DNA of 64,000 nt from Leisingera sp. ANG1. Its GTDB lineage: Bacteria > Pseudomonadota > Alphaproteobacteria > Rhodobacterales > Rhodobacteraceae. A program made the position numbers and the translations under genes. The notes below the pieces were generated by a model that saw only the letters and a program-made list of their open reading frames with translations, did not search any database and was not told where the DNA came from. The DNA lies in assembly GCF_000203975.2 (NCBI RefSeq), contig NZ_AFCF02000006.1, positions 413,710 to 477,709 of the forward strand, given 5' to 3'. Below are positions 29,393-38,747 of the stretch, in pieces (position 1 is the first letter of the stretch; the number at the start of each line of letters is the position of its first letter).

Positions 29393-30423
29393 TGGCCAAG
29401 ACCAATCCGGGCCGCTTTTTCGAAGACTATACCGTTGGGGAAGTGATCCGCCATGCGGTGCCGCGCACGGTGTCTGGCGGCGAGCGGGCGTTGTACCATG
29501 CGCTCTACCCGGCGCGCCATGCTCTCTATTCTTCGGATGAATTTGCCCGGGCCTCTGGTCTGCCCTCGGCGCCGCTGGACGATTTGGCGGCCTTCCACGT
29601 AGTGTTCGGCAAGACGGTGCCGGATATCTCGCTGAATGCGCTGGCGAACCTCGGCTATGCCGAGGGGCGCTGGCTGCTGCCGGTTTATCCCGGCGACACG
29701 CTGCGCTCGGAGTCCGAGGTCATCGGCCTCAAGCAGAACTCCAATGGCAAATCCGGCGTGGTCTATGTGCGCACCCGCGGGCTGAACCAGCGCGATGAAT
29801 GCGTGATGGAGTACGTGCGCTGGGTGATGGTGCGCAAACGCGACCTGGATGCCCCGGCGCCGGAGACCGTGATCCCCGAGCTGAACAAGGTGATCCCGGC
29901 GGACCAGCTGGTGATCCCGGCGGGGCTGGATTTCAGCAATTACGATTTCACCCTGGCAGGCGAGCCGCACCGCTGGGGCGACTATGAGGTCGGCGAGACC
30001 ATCGACCATGTGGATGGCGTCACCATCGAGGAAGCCGAGCACATGATGGCGACCCGGCTGTGGCAGAACACCGCCAAGGTGCATTTCGACAATACCGCGC
30101 GGCCCGACGGCACCCGGTTGATCTATGGCGGCCATGTGATTTCGATGGCGCGGACGCTGTCGTTCAATGGCCTCGCAAATGCGCAGATGATTGTCGGCCT
30201 GAATGGCGGCGCACACGCCAACCCCTGCCTGTCCGGGCTCACTGTGCGGGCGTGGTCCGAGGTGCTGGACAAGGCCGACACCGCAGCGCCCGGCGTCGGC
30301 GCGATCCGGCTGCGGCTGGTGGCGACCAAGGGTGGTGCGCCGTTTGAGCTGAAGGGCGAGGACGGCAAGTATCTGCCGGATGTGCTGTTGGATCTGGATT
30401 ACTGGGCGTTGATGCCGAAGTGA
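29392..30423 (+). CDS. mch: Mesaconyl-CoA hydratase
   Basis: 343 residues, the same length as characterised Rhodobacter Mch. It hydrates mesaconyl-CoA to erythro-beta-methylmalyl-CoA in the ethylmalonyl-CoA pathway. It has two MaoC-type hotdog halves; the N-terminal KTNPGRFFEDYTVGE, the HIVFGKTVPDIS-like FHVVFGKTVPDIS, and the C-terminal YGGHVISMARTLSFNGL match the family closely. It probably shares a transcript with mcl2, NnrU and DUF1737, and is followed by a hairpin at 30427. Confidence 0.92.
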   Translation: MAKTNPGRFFEDYTVGEVIRHAVPRTVSGGERALYHALYPARHALYSSDEFARASGLPSAPLDDLAAFHVVFGKTVPDISLNALANLGYAEGRWLLPVYPGDTLRSESEVIGLKQNSNGKSGVVYVRTRGLNQRDECVMEYVRWVMVRKRDLDAPAPETVIPELNKVIPADQLVIPAGLDFSNYDFTLAGEPHRWGDYEVGETIDHVDGVTIEEAEHMMATRLWQNTAKVHFDNTARPDGTRLIYGGHVISMARTLSFNGLANAQMIVGLNGGAHANPCLSGLTVRAWSEVLDKADTAAPGVGAIRLRLVATKGGAPFELKGEDGKYLPDVLLDLDYWALMPK

Positions 30424-30426
30424 TCT

Positions 30427-30490
30427 GAGGGGGCTTTGCCCCCTCGCAGGCGGTGCCTGCTCACCCCCAGGATATTTTCAGCCAGATGAA
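30427..30490 (+). terminator. Composite terminator-repeat element after mch
   Basis: GAGGGGGC (30427-30434) and GCCCCCTC (30438-30445) form a perfect 8-bp stem with a TTT loop directly after the mch stop. A second hairpin, GCAGGC/GCCTGC (30446-30460), follows, then CCCCCAGGATATTTT and AGATGAA (30465-30490), which resembles the dispersed repeat at 3411 and 14204. Confidence 0.65.
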
Positions 30491-30547
30491 CAGGGGGATG
30501 GCAGAAATGTGATGACCGTCAGCCGGTTTGCCGCATAAGCTGGCAGC

Positions 30548-31249
30548 ATGCGGGTTTTGCAGCTTCTGGTTTTCTCCATGCTCTCCCTTGGGCCGCTGCG
30601 CGCAGCGGCCTGCGATCTGGCATTGGTGCTGGCGGTGGATGTCTCCGGCTCTGTTGATGCCGAGGAATACCGCATTCAGATGGACGGGCTGGCGGCAGGC
30701 CTGCGCGACGGGGTGGTCTCTGAGGCGTTGGTCAAGGCGCGCGCTCAGGTGCTGCTGCTGCAATGGTCGGGCGAGTCGCGCCAGGAGGTGACACTGCCAT
30801 GGGCCGAGATCCGGACGTTCGGGGATGTGGAAGCGCTGGCGCAGCAGATCGAGCAGGCGCCAAGGCCCTGGCGCAATTACTCCACCGCGGTGGGGGAGGC
30901 GCTGTTTCTGGCGCTGGAGCAGTTTCCGGCCGTGGAGCAGTGCAAGCGCCGGGTGATTGATGTCTCCGGCGACGGGTTCTCCAACGAAGGGATCGAGCCG
31001 CGCGAGGCGCATGGCGCGCTGGCGGCGGCGGGTGTGACGGTGAATGCCATCGCCATTGAGCAGAGCGAGCCGGACCTGACCGCCTATTTCTTTGAAAACG
31101 TGATCCGCGGTGAGGGGGCCTTTGTGGTCTCTGCCGCGAGCTTTGCTGACTACCCGTCGCGCATCCGCAAGAAGCTGGTCAGGGAGGTCGCACGGCAGAC
31201 CGCTGCACTGCCGGAAGGCACGGGGAGGGCAGTTGCGTCTTTGCAGTGA
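30548..31249 (+). CDS. DUF1194 (VWA-like) secreted protein
   Basis: 233 residues. A signal peptide (MRVLQLLVFSMLSLGPLRAAA) is followed by a von Willebrand A-like domain: VLAVDVSGSVDAEEY carries the metal site DxSxS, and later RVIDVSGDGFSN and the VNAIAIE strand fit the family. DUF1194 proteins are predicted periplasmic adhesion- or assembly-type proteins; function unknown. It lies alone between mch and sdhC. Confidence 0.85.
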   Translation: MRVLQLLVFSMLSLGPLRAAACDLALVLAVDVSGSVDAEEYRIQMDGLAAGLRDGVVSEALVKARAQVLLLQWSGESRQEVTLPWAEIRTFGDVEALAQQIEQAPRPWRNYSTAVGEALFLALEQFPAVEQCKRRVIDVSGDGFSNEGIEPREAHGALAAAGVTVNAIAIEQSEPDLTAYFFENVIRGEGAFVVSAASFADYPSRIRKKLVREVARQTAALPEGTGRAVASLQ

Positions 31250-31297
31250 TTTGCAGAAGGGGCCCTGATTCTGCAAAAAATTTTCAATCGGCGGATT

Positions 31298-31327
31298 TGT
31301 GATCACTAATTATTTGCTGTGATCACA
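31298..31327. promoter_or_regulatory. Twin TGTGATCAC(A/T) operator upstream of sdhC
   Basis: TGTGATCACT (31298-31307) and TGTGATCACA (31318-31327) start 20 bp apart and lie 117-146 bp upstream of the sdhC ATG. The sequence, spacing and distance almost match the pair upstream of sucC, which points to one shared regulator of both TCA operons. Confidence 0.7.
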
Positions 31328-31387
31328 AGCCGTGGCGTTTTAGCGCCAACAGGCGAGAAACCTGCCGTTTTTAACCGTTCCTTCGGG

Positions 31388-31415
31388 TGACACGCCGTAA
31401 AAATCGGCTAAAACG
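31388..31415 (+). promoter_or_regulatory. Possible sdhC promoter
   Basis: GTGACA (31388-31393) and TAAAAC (31410-31415) are separated by 16 nt, about 30 nt before the sdhC ATG. The match to sigma-70 boxes is moderate, and other choices in this AT-rich pocket are possible. Confidence 0.3.
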
Positions 31416-31443
31416 TCGTCAGCCAACCTGAAAAGGAGCCAAC

Positions 31444-31827
31444 ATGGCCGATGTCAATCGGGGCAACCGCCCGCTTTCGCCGCATTTGCAGGTCTACCGG
31501 CCGCAGCTGACCTCCGTGACTTCGATCCTGACACGGATCACCGGCAACGCGCTGATCGTCTCGGCGCTGCTGATCGCCTGGTGGTTCCTGGCTGCCGCAA
31601 CCTCGCCCGAGTATTTCGCCATTGCCAACGGCCTGCTGACCAGCTGGTTCGGCGATCTGGTGATGACGCTGTCGGCGCTGGGCCTGTGGTATCACACGCT
31701 GGCGGGCATCCGGCATCTGATCTGGGACAACGGCATGATGCTGGACCTGGAGCAGGCCGAGAAACTGGGCTGGTTCGTGGTGATCGGCTCTGCCGTTCTG
31801 ACCGTTCTGACCATCATCATCGTCTAA
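31444..31827 (+). CDS. sdhC: Succinate dehydrogenase cytochrome b556 subunit
   Basis: 127 residues, three membrane helices. The N-terminal RPLSPHLQVYRPQLTSVTSILTR splits as RPLSPHLQVYRPQL then TSVTSILTR, the SdhC signature with quinone-site residues; the haem-ligand His lies in WYHTLAGIRHLIWD. AAAGGAG lies 7 nt before the ATG. It anchors the SdhAB dimer in the inner membrane and passes electrons to ubiquinone. First gene of sdhCDAB. Confidence 0.95.
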   Translation: MADVNRGNRPLSPHLQVYRPQLTSVTSILTRITGNALIVSALLIAWWFLAAATSPEYFAIANGLLTSWFGDLVMTLSALGLWYHTLAGIRHLIWDNGMMLDLEQAEKLGWFVVIGSAVLTVLTIIIV

Positions 31828-31845
31828 GCCCGGGAGGCACACGCA

Positions 31846-32217
31846 ATGCGATATCTGACTGACCGCAAGCGCGCCGTTGGCATGGGCGCTGCAAAATCCG
31901 GAACAGAACATCACTGGTCGATGCAGGTGAGCTCAATCGCTCTCTTGATCCTGGTGCCGCTGTTTGTCTTCACCTTCGGTTCTGCGCTGGGCGGCACCTA
32001 TGAACAGATCACCGCCTATTACTCCCGCCCGTTCCCGGCGCTCGTGGCGGCGCTGACCATCTGGGTCGGCATGATGCACTTCAAATCCGGCGCCCAGATC
32101 ATGATTGAGGATTACGTCCATGGGCTGAAAGGCCGCCTGACGATCATCCTGGTCAATTGCCTGTCTTATGCTGTCGCCGCGACCAGCGCCTATGCGCTGA
32201 TCCGCCTGGCCCTGTAA
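31846..32217 (+). CDS. sdhD: Succinate dehydrogenase membrane anchor subunit
   Basis: 123 residues, three membrane helices. The family pattern is visible in [17 protein letters not shown] near the N-terminus and in the second helix with [19 protein letters not shown], which carries the haem- and quinone-site residues of SdhD. It starts 18 nt after sdhC and precedes sdhA by 19 nt. Confidence 0.93.
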   Translation: MRYLTDRKRAVGMGAAKSGTEHHWSMQVSSIALLILVPLFVFTFGSALGGTYEQITAYYSRPFPALVAALTIWVGMMHFKSGAQIMIEDYVHGLKGRLTIILVNCLSYAVAATSAYALIRLAL

Positions 32218-32236
32218 CTCCCCGAGGTCTCTTTCA

Positions 32237-34042
32237 ATGGCTGCTTACGAATACGAAACACATGAATATGACGTGGTCGTGGTTGGCGCCGGCGGGGCTG
32301 GCCTCCGCGCGACGCTGGGCATGGCGGAACAGGGGCTGCGCACGGCCTGTGTGACCAAAGTGTTCCCGACCCGCTCCCACACTGTGGCGGCGCAGGGCGG
32401 CATTGCCGCCAGCTTGGGCAACATGGGGCCGGACAGCTGGCAGTGGCATATGTATGACACTGTCAAGGGCTCTGATTGGCTGGGCGACACCGACGCGATG
32501 GAATATCTGGCACGTGAGGCCCCCAAGGCGGTTTACGAGCTGGAGCATTACGGCGTGCCGTTCTCGCGCACCGAGGAAGGCAAGATCTACCAGCGCCCGT
32601 TCGGCGGCCACACCACCGAATACGGCGAAGGCCCCGCGGTGCAGCGCACCTGTGCGGCGGCTGACCGGACCGGCCACGCGATCCTGCACACGCTGTATGG
32701 TCAGAGCCTCAAGAACAATGCCGAGTTCTACATCGAGTATTTCGCCATCGACCTGATCATGTCCGAGGACGGGCAGTGCCAGGGCGTTGTCTGCTGGAAG
32801 CTGGATGACGGCACCATGCATGTCTTCAACGCCAAGATGGTGGTGCTGGCGACCGGCGGCTATGGCCGCGCCTATTTCTCCGCCACCTCGGCGCACACCT
32901 GCACCGGTGACGGGGGCGGCATGGTGGCGCGCGCTGGCCTGGCGCTGCAGGACATGGAATTTGTGCAGTTCCACCCGACCGGCATCTACGGCTCCGGCTG
33001 CCTGATTACCGAGGGCGCGCGGGGCGAGGGCGGCTATCTCACCAACTCCGAAGGCGAACGCTTCATGGAGCGCTATGCGCCCCAGTACAAGGACCTGGCG
33101 CCGCGCGACTATGTCAGCCGCTCGATGACCATGGAAATCCGCGAAGGCCGCGGCGTGGGCGCCGAGGGCGACCATATCCACCTGAACCTCAGCCACCTGC
33201 CAGCCGAGGCGCTGGCGGAGCGGCTGCCGGGTATTTCCGAGAGCGCCAAGATCTTTGCCGGTGTGGACGTGACCAAGGAGCCGATCCCGGTTCTGCCTAC
33301 CGTGCACTACAACATGGGCGGTATTCCGACCAACTACTGGGGCGAGGTGCTGAACCCGACCGCCGAGGATCCGACCGCCGTGGTGCCGGGCCTGATGGCC
33401 GTGGGCGAGGCGGGCTGCGCCTCGGTGCATGGCGCCAACCGGCTGGGCTCCAACTCGCTGATTGACCTGGTGGTCTTTGGCCGTGCCTCCGCCATTCGCG
33501 CGGGCAAGGTTGTGGACGCCGATGCGGCGAACCCGGTGCTGAACCAGGCCTCTGTCGACAAGGCGTTTGACCGCTTCGACACCCTGCGCAACGCCAAGGG
33601 CGGTATCCCGACCGCGGACCTGCGGCTGGAAATGCAGCGCACCATGCAAGCGGACGCGGCGGTGTTCCGCACCGACAAGACCCTGAAGGAAGGCGTCGAG
33701 AAGATGACCGCGATTGCGGCCAAGCTCGACGATCTGCAGGTGACCGACCGCTCGCTGGTCTGGAACTCCGACCTGATGGAGACGCTGGAGCTGACCAACC
33801 TGATGCCGAACGCGCTGGCCACCATCGTTGGCGCCGAGGCGCGCAAGGAAAGCCGCGGCGCGCACGCGCATGAGGATTACGCCACCCGCGACGACGAGAA
33901 CTGGCGGGTCCACACCGTGTCGCGCGTGGAGGGCAACAAGGTTGATCTGTCCTACCGTCCGGTGATCGTGGATCCGCTGACCACCGAGGATGAAGGCGGC
34001 ATCAGCCTCAAGAAAATCGCGCCCAAGGCGCGGACGTTCTAA
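32237..34042 (+). CDS. sdhA: Succinate dehydrogenase flavoprotein subunit
   Basis: 601 residues. It oxidises succinate to fumarate with covalently bound FAD. It has the N-terminal dinucleotide fold [15 protein letters not shown], the covalent-FAD His in [17 protein letters not shown], the active-site [15 protein letters not shown] and the catalytic Arg region [12 protein letters not shown], and ends with the C-terminal helical and capping domains. The start has GAGGTCTCTTTCA upstream. A long open frame on the opposite strand is a codon-bias shadow. Confidence 0.97.
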   Translation: MAAYEYETHEYDVVVVGAGGAGLRATLGMAEQGLRTACVTKVFPTRSHTVAAQGGIAASLGNMGPDSWQWHMYDTVKGSDWLGDTDAMEYLAREAPKAVYELEHYGVPFSRTEEGKIYQRPFGGHTTEYGEGPAVQRTCAAADRTGHAILHTLYGQSLKNNAEFYIEYFAIDLIMSEDGQCQGVVCWKLDDGTMHVFNAKMVVLATGGYGRAYFSATSAHTCTGDGGGMVARAGLALQDMEFVQFHPTGIYGSGCLITEGARGEGGYLTNSEGERFMERYAPQYKDLAPRDYVSRSMTMEIREGRGVGAEGDHIHLNLSHLPAEALAERLPGISESAKIFAGVDVTKEPIPVLPTVHYNMGGIPTNYWGEVLNPTAEDPTAVVPGLMAVGEAGCASVHGANRLGSNSLIDLVVFGRASAIRAGKVVDADAANPVLNQASVDKAFDRFDTLRNAKGGIPTADLRLEMQRTMQADAAVFRTDKTLKEGVEKMTAIAAKLDDLQVTDRSLVWNSDLMETLELTNLMPNALATIVGAEARKESRGAHAHEDYATRDDENWRVHTVSRVEGNKVDLSYRPVIVDPLTTEDEGGISLKKIAPKARTF

Positions 34043-34053
34043 GGAGACAGACC

Positions 34054-34833
34054 ATGGTTCAATTCAGCCTCCCGAAGAACTCCAAGATCACCACCGGCAA
34101 GACCTGGCCCAAGCCGGAGGGCGCCAGCAATGTGCGCAAATTCAAGATCTACCGCTGGAACCCCGATGACGGGAAAAACCCGCAGGTCGACACCTATTTC
34201 GTCGACATGGACAGCTGCGGCCCGATGGTTCTGGACGCGCTGATCAAGATCAAGAACGAGATCGACCCGACCCTGACCTTCCGCCGCTCCTGCAGGGAGG
34301 GGATCTGCGGGTCGTGTGCGATGAACATCGACGGTATCAACACGCTGGCCTGTATCTACGGCATGGATGAGATCAAGGGCGATGTGGCCATCTACCCGCT
34401 GCCGCATATGCCGGTGGTCAAGGACCTGATCCCGGATCTGACGCATTTCTATGCCCAGCACGCCTCGATCATGCCATGGCTGGAGACCAAGACCAACCGC
34501 CCGGCGAAAGAGTGGAAGCAGTCCATCGAGGACCGCAAGAAACTGGATGGCCTCTATGAATGCGTGATGTGTGCCTCCTGTTCGACCTCTTGCCCCAGCT
34601 ACTGGTGGAACGGTGACCGTTACCTAGGGCCGGCCGCGCTGTTGCACGCCTACCGCTGGATCATCGACAGCCGGGACGAGGCCACGCCGGAGCGCCTGGA
34701 CCAGTTGGAGGATCCGTTCAAGCTCTACCGCTGCCACACCATCATGAACTGCGCCAAAACCTGCCCCAAAGGCCTGAACCCGGCCAAGGCGATTGCGCAT
34801 ATCAAGAAGATGATGGTGGAACGCGCGGTTTGA
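34054..34833 (+). CDS. sdhB: Succinate dehydrogenase iron-sulfur subunit
   Basis: 259 residues. Three Fe-S clusters are visible: the 2Fe-2S set [12 protein letters not shown] plus a downstream LAC, the 4Fe-4S set [12 protein letters not shown], and the 3Fe-4S set [17 protein letters not shown]. It carries electrons from the flavin to the membrane quinone. It starts 11 nt after sdhA, with AAGGAG upstream. A strong terminator follows at 34888. Confidence 0.97.
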   Translation: MVQFSLPKNSKITTGKTWPKPEGASNVRKFKIYRWNPDDGKNPQVDTYFVDMDSCGPMVLDALIKIKNEIDPTLTFRRSCREGICGSCAMNIDGINTLACIYGMDEIKGDVAIYPLPHMPVVKDLIPDLTHFYAQHASIMPWLETKTNRPAKEWKQSIEDRKKLDGLYECVMCASCSTSCPSYWWNGDRYLGPAALLHAYRWIIDSRDEATPERLDQLEDPFKLYRCHTIMNCAKTCPKGLNPAKAIAHIKKMMVERAV

Positions 34834-34887
34834 CCGTGGCAGGCGGCCCGCAAGGATCCGCCGCTTAAAATGTTGAAAATTGCATGC

Positions 34888-34922
34888 CCCCCGGTTTCTT
34901 GCGAAACCGGGGGTGTGTTTTT
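34888..34922 (+). terminator. Terminator of the sdhCDAB operon
   Basis: CCCCCGGTTTC (34888-34898) pairs perfectly with GAAACCGGGGG (34903-34913) around TTGC and is followed by TGTGTTTTT. The 11-bp stem with a T-run is a strong Rho-independent terminator. Confidence 0.92.
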
Positions 34923-34943
34923 GGCAGGAAATGGATTTACGGC

Positions 34944-35213
34944 ATGAGACTTCTTGGATGTGCCGCGGGCGCGCTGACCCTCCTGGCGGGCTGCATGACG
35001 GCAACGGACCACGACCGGATCGGCGGCCAGCTGGCGGTGACCGATGCGCGGATTCCGGGCTGTGTCGAGGCCGCGGGCATCACCGGGGAGGTGCGCGTCA
35101 GTACTGAGTTCCTGGGCCATGGTGCGGGCGCAACGGTGCTGCGAAACGTGCAGCCGGGGCCAAATGTGACAGAGGCGCAGGCGGCGCAGGCGACCTCCTG
35201 CATCAATACCTGA
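34944..35213 (+). CDS. Small lipoprotein
   Basis: 89 residues from the ATG at 34944 (MRLLGCAAGALTLLAGCMTA); the in-frame start at 34884 lies inside the sdh terminator. The lipobox is LLAGC, with the lipidated Cys near residue 17. The mature part of about 70 residues has one internal Cys (IPGCVEA) and one near the C-terminus (TSCINT), which could pair. No family recognised. It lies alone between the sdh terminator and the ZIP gene. Confidence 0.65.
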   Translation: MRLLGCAAGALTLLAGCMTATDHDRIGGQLAVTDARIPGCVEAAGITGEVRVSTEFLGHGAGATVLRNVQPGPNVTEAQAAQATSCINT

Positions 35214-35258
35214 CCCTAATTGGTTGAGCGGCGGCAGTTGCCGCCCTAAGCTGCCGCA

Positions 35259-35969
35259 ATGCAACCGCATTTTTATGCCATTCTGCTTGCCGGTATTGCC
35301 GGGCTTTCGATGCCGCTGGGCGGGCTTCTGGCTTGGTGCGAGCACATCAGCAACCCGGTGCTGCGCAACCGGGTGCTGCACACTATTGCGGCCTTTGGCG
35401 GCGGCGCGCTGGCCTCAGCCGTGGCGCTGGTTCTGGTGCCGGAAGCGGCCGGGGCGCTGCCAGCCGCCTGGGCGGTTGGCCTGTTTGCTGCGGGCGGTTT
35501 GGTTTTCTATCTGGTCGATACCCTCTTGCAGCGCCATGGCGGCAGCGGCGCCCTGCTGCTGGCAATGCTGCTGGATTACCTGCCGGAGGCTATGGCGCTG
35601 GGGGCGATGCTGGTGGCGGATGCCGCAACTGCCAAGCTGCTGGCGCTGATGATCTTCCTGCAGAACCTGCCTGAGGGATTTGCCGCCTTCCGCGAAGTCT
35701 GGAGCGGTGACAGCCCGGCCTGGCACGTGCTGCTGCTGTTTCTGGGGCTGGCTGCCTTGGGGCCTGCCTGCGCGCTTGCGGGGCTTTTCTGGCTGGCGGA
35801 AGCTCATGCGGTGCTTGGCGGGATCATGATCTTTGCCGCGGGCGGCATCCTTTACCTGCTGTTTCAGGACATCGCGCCCAAGGCGCACAGCAGCCGCAGC
35901 AGCGCACCGGCGCTGGGGGCGGTCGCGGGGTTTGCGCTGGGGCTGGCCGGGCACTTGCTGATCGGCTGA
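35259..35969 (+). CDS. ZIP-family metal transporter
   Basis: 236 residues, about eight membrane helices. The ZIP signature helices are present: LDYLPEAMALGAML in the fourth and FLQNLPEGFAAF in the fifth, with the PE metal-site pairs. The His-rich loop usual in ZupT is short. ZIP proteins take up zinc or other divalent metals, but some GufA-like members differ. The substrate cannot be read from sequence. It has its own start, 45 nt after the lipoprotein gene. Confidence 0.85.
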   Translation: MQPHFYAILLAGIAGLSMPLGGLLAWCEHISNPVLRNRVLHTIAAFGGGALASAVALVLVPEAAGALPAAWAVGLFAAGGLVFYLVDTLLQRHGGSGALLLAMLLDYLPEAMALGAMLVADAATAKLLALMIFLQNLPEGFAAFREVWSGDSPAWHVLLLFLGLAALGPACALAGLFWLAEAHAVLGGIMIFAAGGILYLLFQDIAPKAHSSRSSAPALGAVAGFALGLAGHLLIG

Positions 35970-36098
35970 GCCGCGGACAGCGCAGCGGATTGCAGCAACT
36001 GCATGGCAAGCCTGCAAAAACATCCGGTGCGCCGGGCGGCGCCAGCGGATACCCTGCCACCTAAGGGAGGATGGTGCCGCAAGTAAGGAGACCGCCCG

Positions 36099-36260
36099 AT
36101 GAAACCCGTTGAAACCCTGGAAGAGCAGCAAGCAAAGGCCGCCCGCGCTGCACTGGAAGCGCTGGAGCAGGCCTATGCCTATTACATCCCTGAACCGCCG
36201 GTGGCAGCAGTGCAGGAATGGCGTCAGGACCAGCTGTTCGAATACTATCAGGCGGCTTGA
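36099..36260 (+). CDS. Small soluble protein, 53 aa
   Basis: MKPVETLEEQQAKAARAALE begins a short, charged, helical protein that ends LFEYYQAA. The ATG has a strong AAGGAG 8 nt upstream, and the residue mix is protein-like. It contains PEPPVAAV in the middle and several Tyr residues near the end. No family recognised. Small size makes it uncertain, but the ribosome site makes it more likely than chance. Confidence 0.55.
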   Translation: MKPVETLEEQQAKAARAALEALEQAYAYYIPEPPVAAVQEWRQDQLFEYYQAA

Positions 36261-36327
36261 TCCGGGGTGCCCTGCAGTGCCGGGTTTTGCGTTTGAAGGG
36301 GCGGCAGGACAGGGCTAGACAGGCCCA

Positions 36328-36522
36328 ATGATACTTGTTGCCGTCCTTGCTGTTGGAGTCTTTTGCTACTTCCTTTGGCGCCACCGCGCGATGGATCTAA
36401 CCCGCAATTGCCGCTGGCGGCAGATGAAGTCCGAGGGGCAGTGGCGCTGTATCTCTTGCGGGGCCGTTGAACCGGGTGACGCCGCTCCCCGCATTTGCCG
36501 TAATCCGCAGCGTCGAGGCTAA
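36328..36522 (+). CDS. Small membrane protein with a CxxC zinc-like motif
   Basis: 64 residues: one N-terminal membrane helix (MILVAVLAVGVFCYFLW), then a basic stretch with CRWRQMK, WRCISCGAV and a final ICRNPQ, so four cysteines that could bind zinc. It is a plausible tiny membrane-anchored zinc ribbon. No clear ribosome site, so coding status is moderate. It lies between the 53-aa gene and the DUF1989 gene. Confidence 0.5.
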   Translation: MILVAVLAVGVFCYFLWRHRAMDLTRNCRWRQMKSEGQWRCISCGAVEPGDAAPRICRNPQRRG

Positions 36523-36679
36523 GCGGGACTCCCGCGCCTGCAGGCGCACCGGCTGCGCCGTGGATTTGGCTGTTCAGTTCCGGATGAAACGGCCCAATTC
36601 CGCACCTGCGCCGAGAGGGGCTTGCGCCAAGTCAGCGATGCGGTCTTGATGGGGCAAACGAACAGGAAGGTTTGCCCCA

Positions 36680-37537
36680 ATGCCCAGCACACCCGCTGAT
36701 CCCGCCGACGCAGATGCCCGCCGCGCCGTCAAGCCAGTGATCTGCTACCCGAACGAGACACTGCCGGTGCCTGATCTGGCGCTCTACAGGCAGGCGCGGG
36801 AAGGGGCGGTAAAGACCCGCGAGGTACGGGTGCCGCCCCGCGATGCCGCCTGTTTCGAAGTGCCCGCCGGGCATTTCTTCCGTATCACCTCAATCGATGG
36901 GCCGCAGGTGGGCGATTTGAACCTGTGGAACAGGCATGACCTGAGCGAACGCTTCTATTCCGGCAAGACCCGCGCCCTGCACGGCACCCATATCACCACC
37001 GGCGAACGGATGTGGACCAGCTTCCCGCATCTGCGGCCGATGGCAACCATCGTTGAGGACGCGCTGGGCTGGTACGGCATTGATGAGTTCGGCGGTTCGG
37101 TGCATGACGTGATCGGCACCCGTTGCGACCCCTATACCGGAAATCTGCTGGCAGGCAGCCAGTACCACCATTGCTGCCATTCCAACCTGACCCGGGCGCT
37201 GGCGGATCATCTGGGTGTCTCCCCGGCAGAGGCGGAGCCGCATGTGCATGACGTCCTGAATGTCTTCATGTGCACCGGTTTCACCCGCGATACCGGCCAG
37301 TACTTCATGAAAGCCAGCCCGGTGCGGCCCGGCGATTACCTGGAGTTTTTTGCCGAGATCGACCTTTTGGGCTGCCTTAGCGCCTGTCCGGGCGGGGATT
37401 GTTCAGCAGAGCATTCCAGCGATACCGCCGCCTGTTACCCGATGCTGGTCGAAGTTTTTGCCCCGGCAGAGGGCGCGCTTGGCGATTGGAAAAGCCCGCC
37501 TCCAAATGGGTATGACCGCAGCCACGGGTGCAAGTAA
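36680..37537 (+). CDS. DUF1989 urea carboxylase-associated family protein
   Basis: 285 residues. DUF1989 blocks are clear: VPPRDAACFEVPAGHFFRI, GDLNLWNRHDLSERFYSGKTRALHGTH (split as GDLNLWNRHD and LSERFYSGKTRALHGTH), and the Cys/His-rich HHCCHSNLTRAL and CLSACPGGDCS, which suggest a metal site. Members occur beside urea carboxylase or in amine breakdown, but none of those genes is nearby. Reaction unknown. The ATG at 36680 lacks a strong ribosome site. Confidence 0.85.
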   Translation: MPSTPADPADADARRAVKPVICYPNETLPVPDLALYRQAREGAVKTREVRVPPRDAACFEVPAGHFFRITSIDGPQVGDLNLWNRHDLSERFYSGKTRALHGTHITTGERMWTSFPHLRPMATIVEDALGWYGIDEFGGSVHDVIGTRCDPYTGNLLAGSQYHHCCHSNLTRALADHLGVSPAEAEPHVHDVLNVFMCTGFTRDTGQYFMKASPVRPGDYLEFFAEIDLLGCLSACPGGDCSAEHSSDTAACYPMLVEVFAPAEGALGDWKSPPPNGYDRSHGCK

Positions 37538-37626
37538 AACCGGTCAAAAGTTATTTTGGCCAGAGGTCTTGCTGAAATTCAGGGCGGCGTGAACAATCGC
37601 ACCTTGTGAATTTCCCGAGCTCCCAA

Positions 37627-37659
37627 AAAGAAAAGGACAGCGGAATAACCGCTGTCCTT
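37627..37659 (-). terminator. Terminator after deoD
   Basis: On the minus strand AAGGACAGCGG (37649-37659) pairs perfectly with CCGCTGTCCTT (37633-37643) around TTATT and is followed by TTCTTTTT. It is a strong Rho-independent terminator just after the deoD stop. Confidence 0.92.
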
Positions 37660-37689
37660 GGGAAAGCCGTAAATCGAAATTACGTGGCG

Positions 37690-38394
37690 TCAGCTGAACG
37701 CTGCCTCCAAGGCAATTTCCACCATGTCGCCAAAGCTGCGCTCCCGCTGATCGGAGGGCAGGGCTTCGCCGGTGCCCAGATGGTCAGAGACCGTCAGCAC
37801 CGCCAGCGCCCGGCAGCCGTGACGGGCCGCAAGCGTGTAGAGCTCTGCGGCTTCCATCTCAACGCCGAGGATGCCGTGGCGGACCATCTGCTCGTTCAGG
37901 TCCGGGCGTTCGTCGTAAAACACGTCCGAGGAGTAAAGGCCGCCGATATGGGTCGCGGAGCCGCGTTTGGCTGCCGCAGTTGCAGCCGCCTGCAGCAGGC
38001 CCCAATCGGCGCAGGGGGCAAAGTTCAGCTCTCGGAAAATGCCGCTGGAGGGGCTGTTCACGGTGCTGGCCGTCATCGCCAGGATCACATCGCGCACCTT
38101 TACCTTGTCCTGCATGCCGCCGCAGGAGCCGATGCGGATCAGGGTTTTTGCGCCGTAGTCGCGGATCAGCTCATTGGCGTAGATCGACAGCGAGGGCATG
38201 CCCATGCCGCTGCCCTGGATGGTGACGCGATGGCCGTTCCAAGTGCCGGTATAGCCCAGCATCCCCCGCACTTCGTTGACCAGCTTGGCATCCTGTAAAA
38301 AGGTTTCAGCTGCCCATTTTGCCCGGTAGGGGTCGCCGGGCATCAGGACGGTTTCGGCAATATCGCCCGGTGCGGCGCCAATATGAATGGTCAT
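37690..38394 (-). CDS. deoD: Purine-nucleoside phosphorylase DeoD
   Basis: 234 residues from the ATG at 38394 ([25 protein letters not shown]), the normal DeoD start. It splits purine nucleosides with phosphate to base and ribose-1-phosphate. It has the phosphate-site GDPYRAKW and RIGSCGG, the substrate EMEAAELY, and the catalytic Asp region [10 protein letters not shown]. It lies 20 nt after the H-NS-like gene on the same strand and may share its transcript. It is functionally related to the nucleoside-type importer at 51162-56114. Confidence 0.95.
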   Translation of the reverse strand: MTIHIGAAPGDIAETVLMPGDPYRAKWAAETFLQDAKLVNEVRGMLGYTGTWNGHRVTIQGSGMGMPSLSIYANELIRDYGAKTLIRIGSCGGMQDKVKVRDVILAMTASTVNSPSSGIFRELNFAPCADWGLLQAAATAAAKRGSATHIGGLYSSDVFYDERPDLNEQMVRHGILGVEMEAAELYTLAARHGCRALAVLTVSDHLGTGEALPSDQRERSFGDMVEIALEAAFS

Positions 38395-38414
38395 GGCCTT
38401 GCTCCGCTGCCGCC

Positions 38415-38732
38415 TCAGATTTCCAGGTCGGAAATGTCCATGCCGGCGGTCAGCGCGGCATGCACCCAATGCGGCTTCCGGCCCCGGCCGGTCCAGGTTT
38501 CTTCGGGATTGTTCGGGTTGCGGTATTTCGGGGCTGCCTTGGTCTTCTTGGCGCCCTGACGCGATGCATTGGCGATTTCATCCAGCGAAAAACCGTATTT
38601 GGCAGCGGCTTCTTCGGCGGCTTTCAGGGCTTCCTGACGCTCGCGCAGTTCTGCTTCCTGCAATGCTTTATCAACATCGCTTTGCAGCTGGAGAAGCTCT
38701 TTTCTGCTCATTGCCGAAAGATCGAAGGTCAT
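38415..38732 (-). CDS. H-NS family (HvrA-like) nucleoid protein
   Basis: 105 residues from the ATG at 38732, with GGAG 6 nt upstream; the ATG at 38744 is an alternative. The N-terminal coiled coil ([20 protein letters not shown]) allows oligomerisation. The C-terminal DNA-binding motif [21 protein letters not shown] carries the TWTGRGRKP hook typical of the alphaproteobacterial HvrA/Spb group. It binds AT-rich DNA and probably modulates transcription. A hairpin lies in its short leader. Confidence 0.9.
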   Translation of the reverse strand: MTFDLSAMSRKELLQLQSDVDKALQEAELRERQEALKAAEEAAAKYGFSLDEIANASRQGAKKTKAAPKYRNPNNPEETWTGRGRKPHWVHAALTAGMDISDLEI

Positions 38733-38747
38733 TCTGAACTCCATTTA

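Noticed and set aside
32234..33913. Long open frame antisense to sdhA
   Set aside because: High-GC shadow frame on the strand opposite a clear SdhA with all family motifs; Arg/His/Gly-rich composition and no ribosome site.
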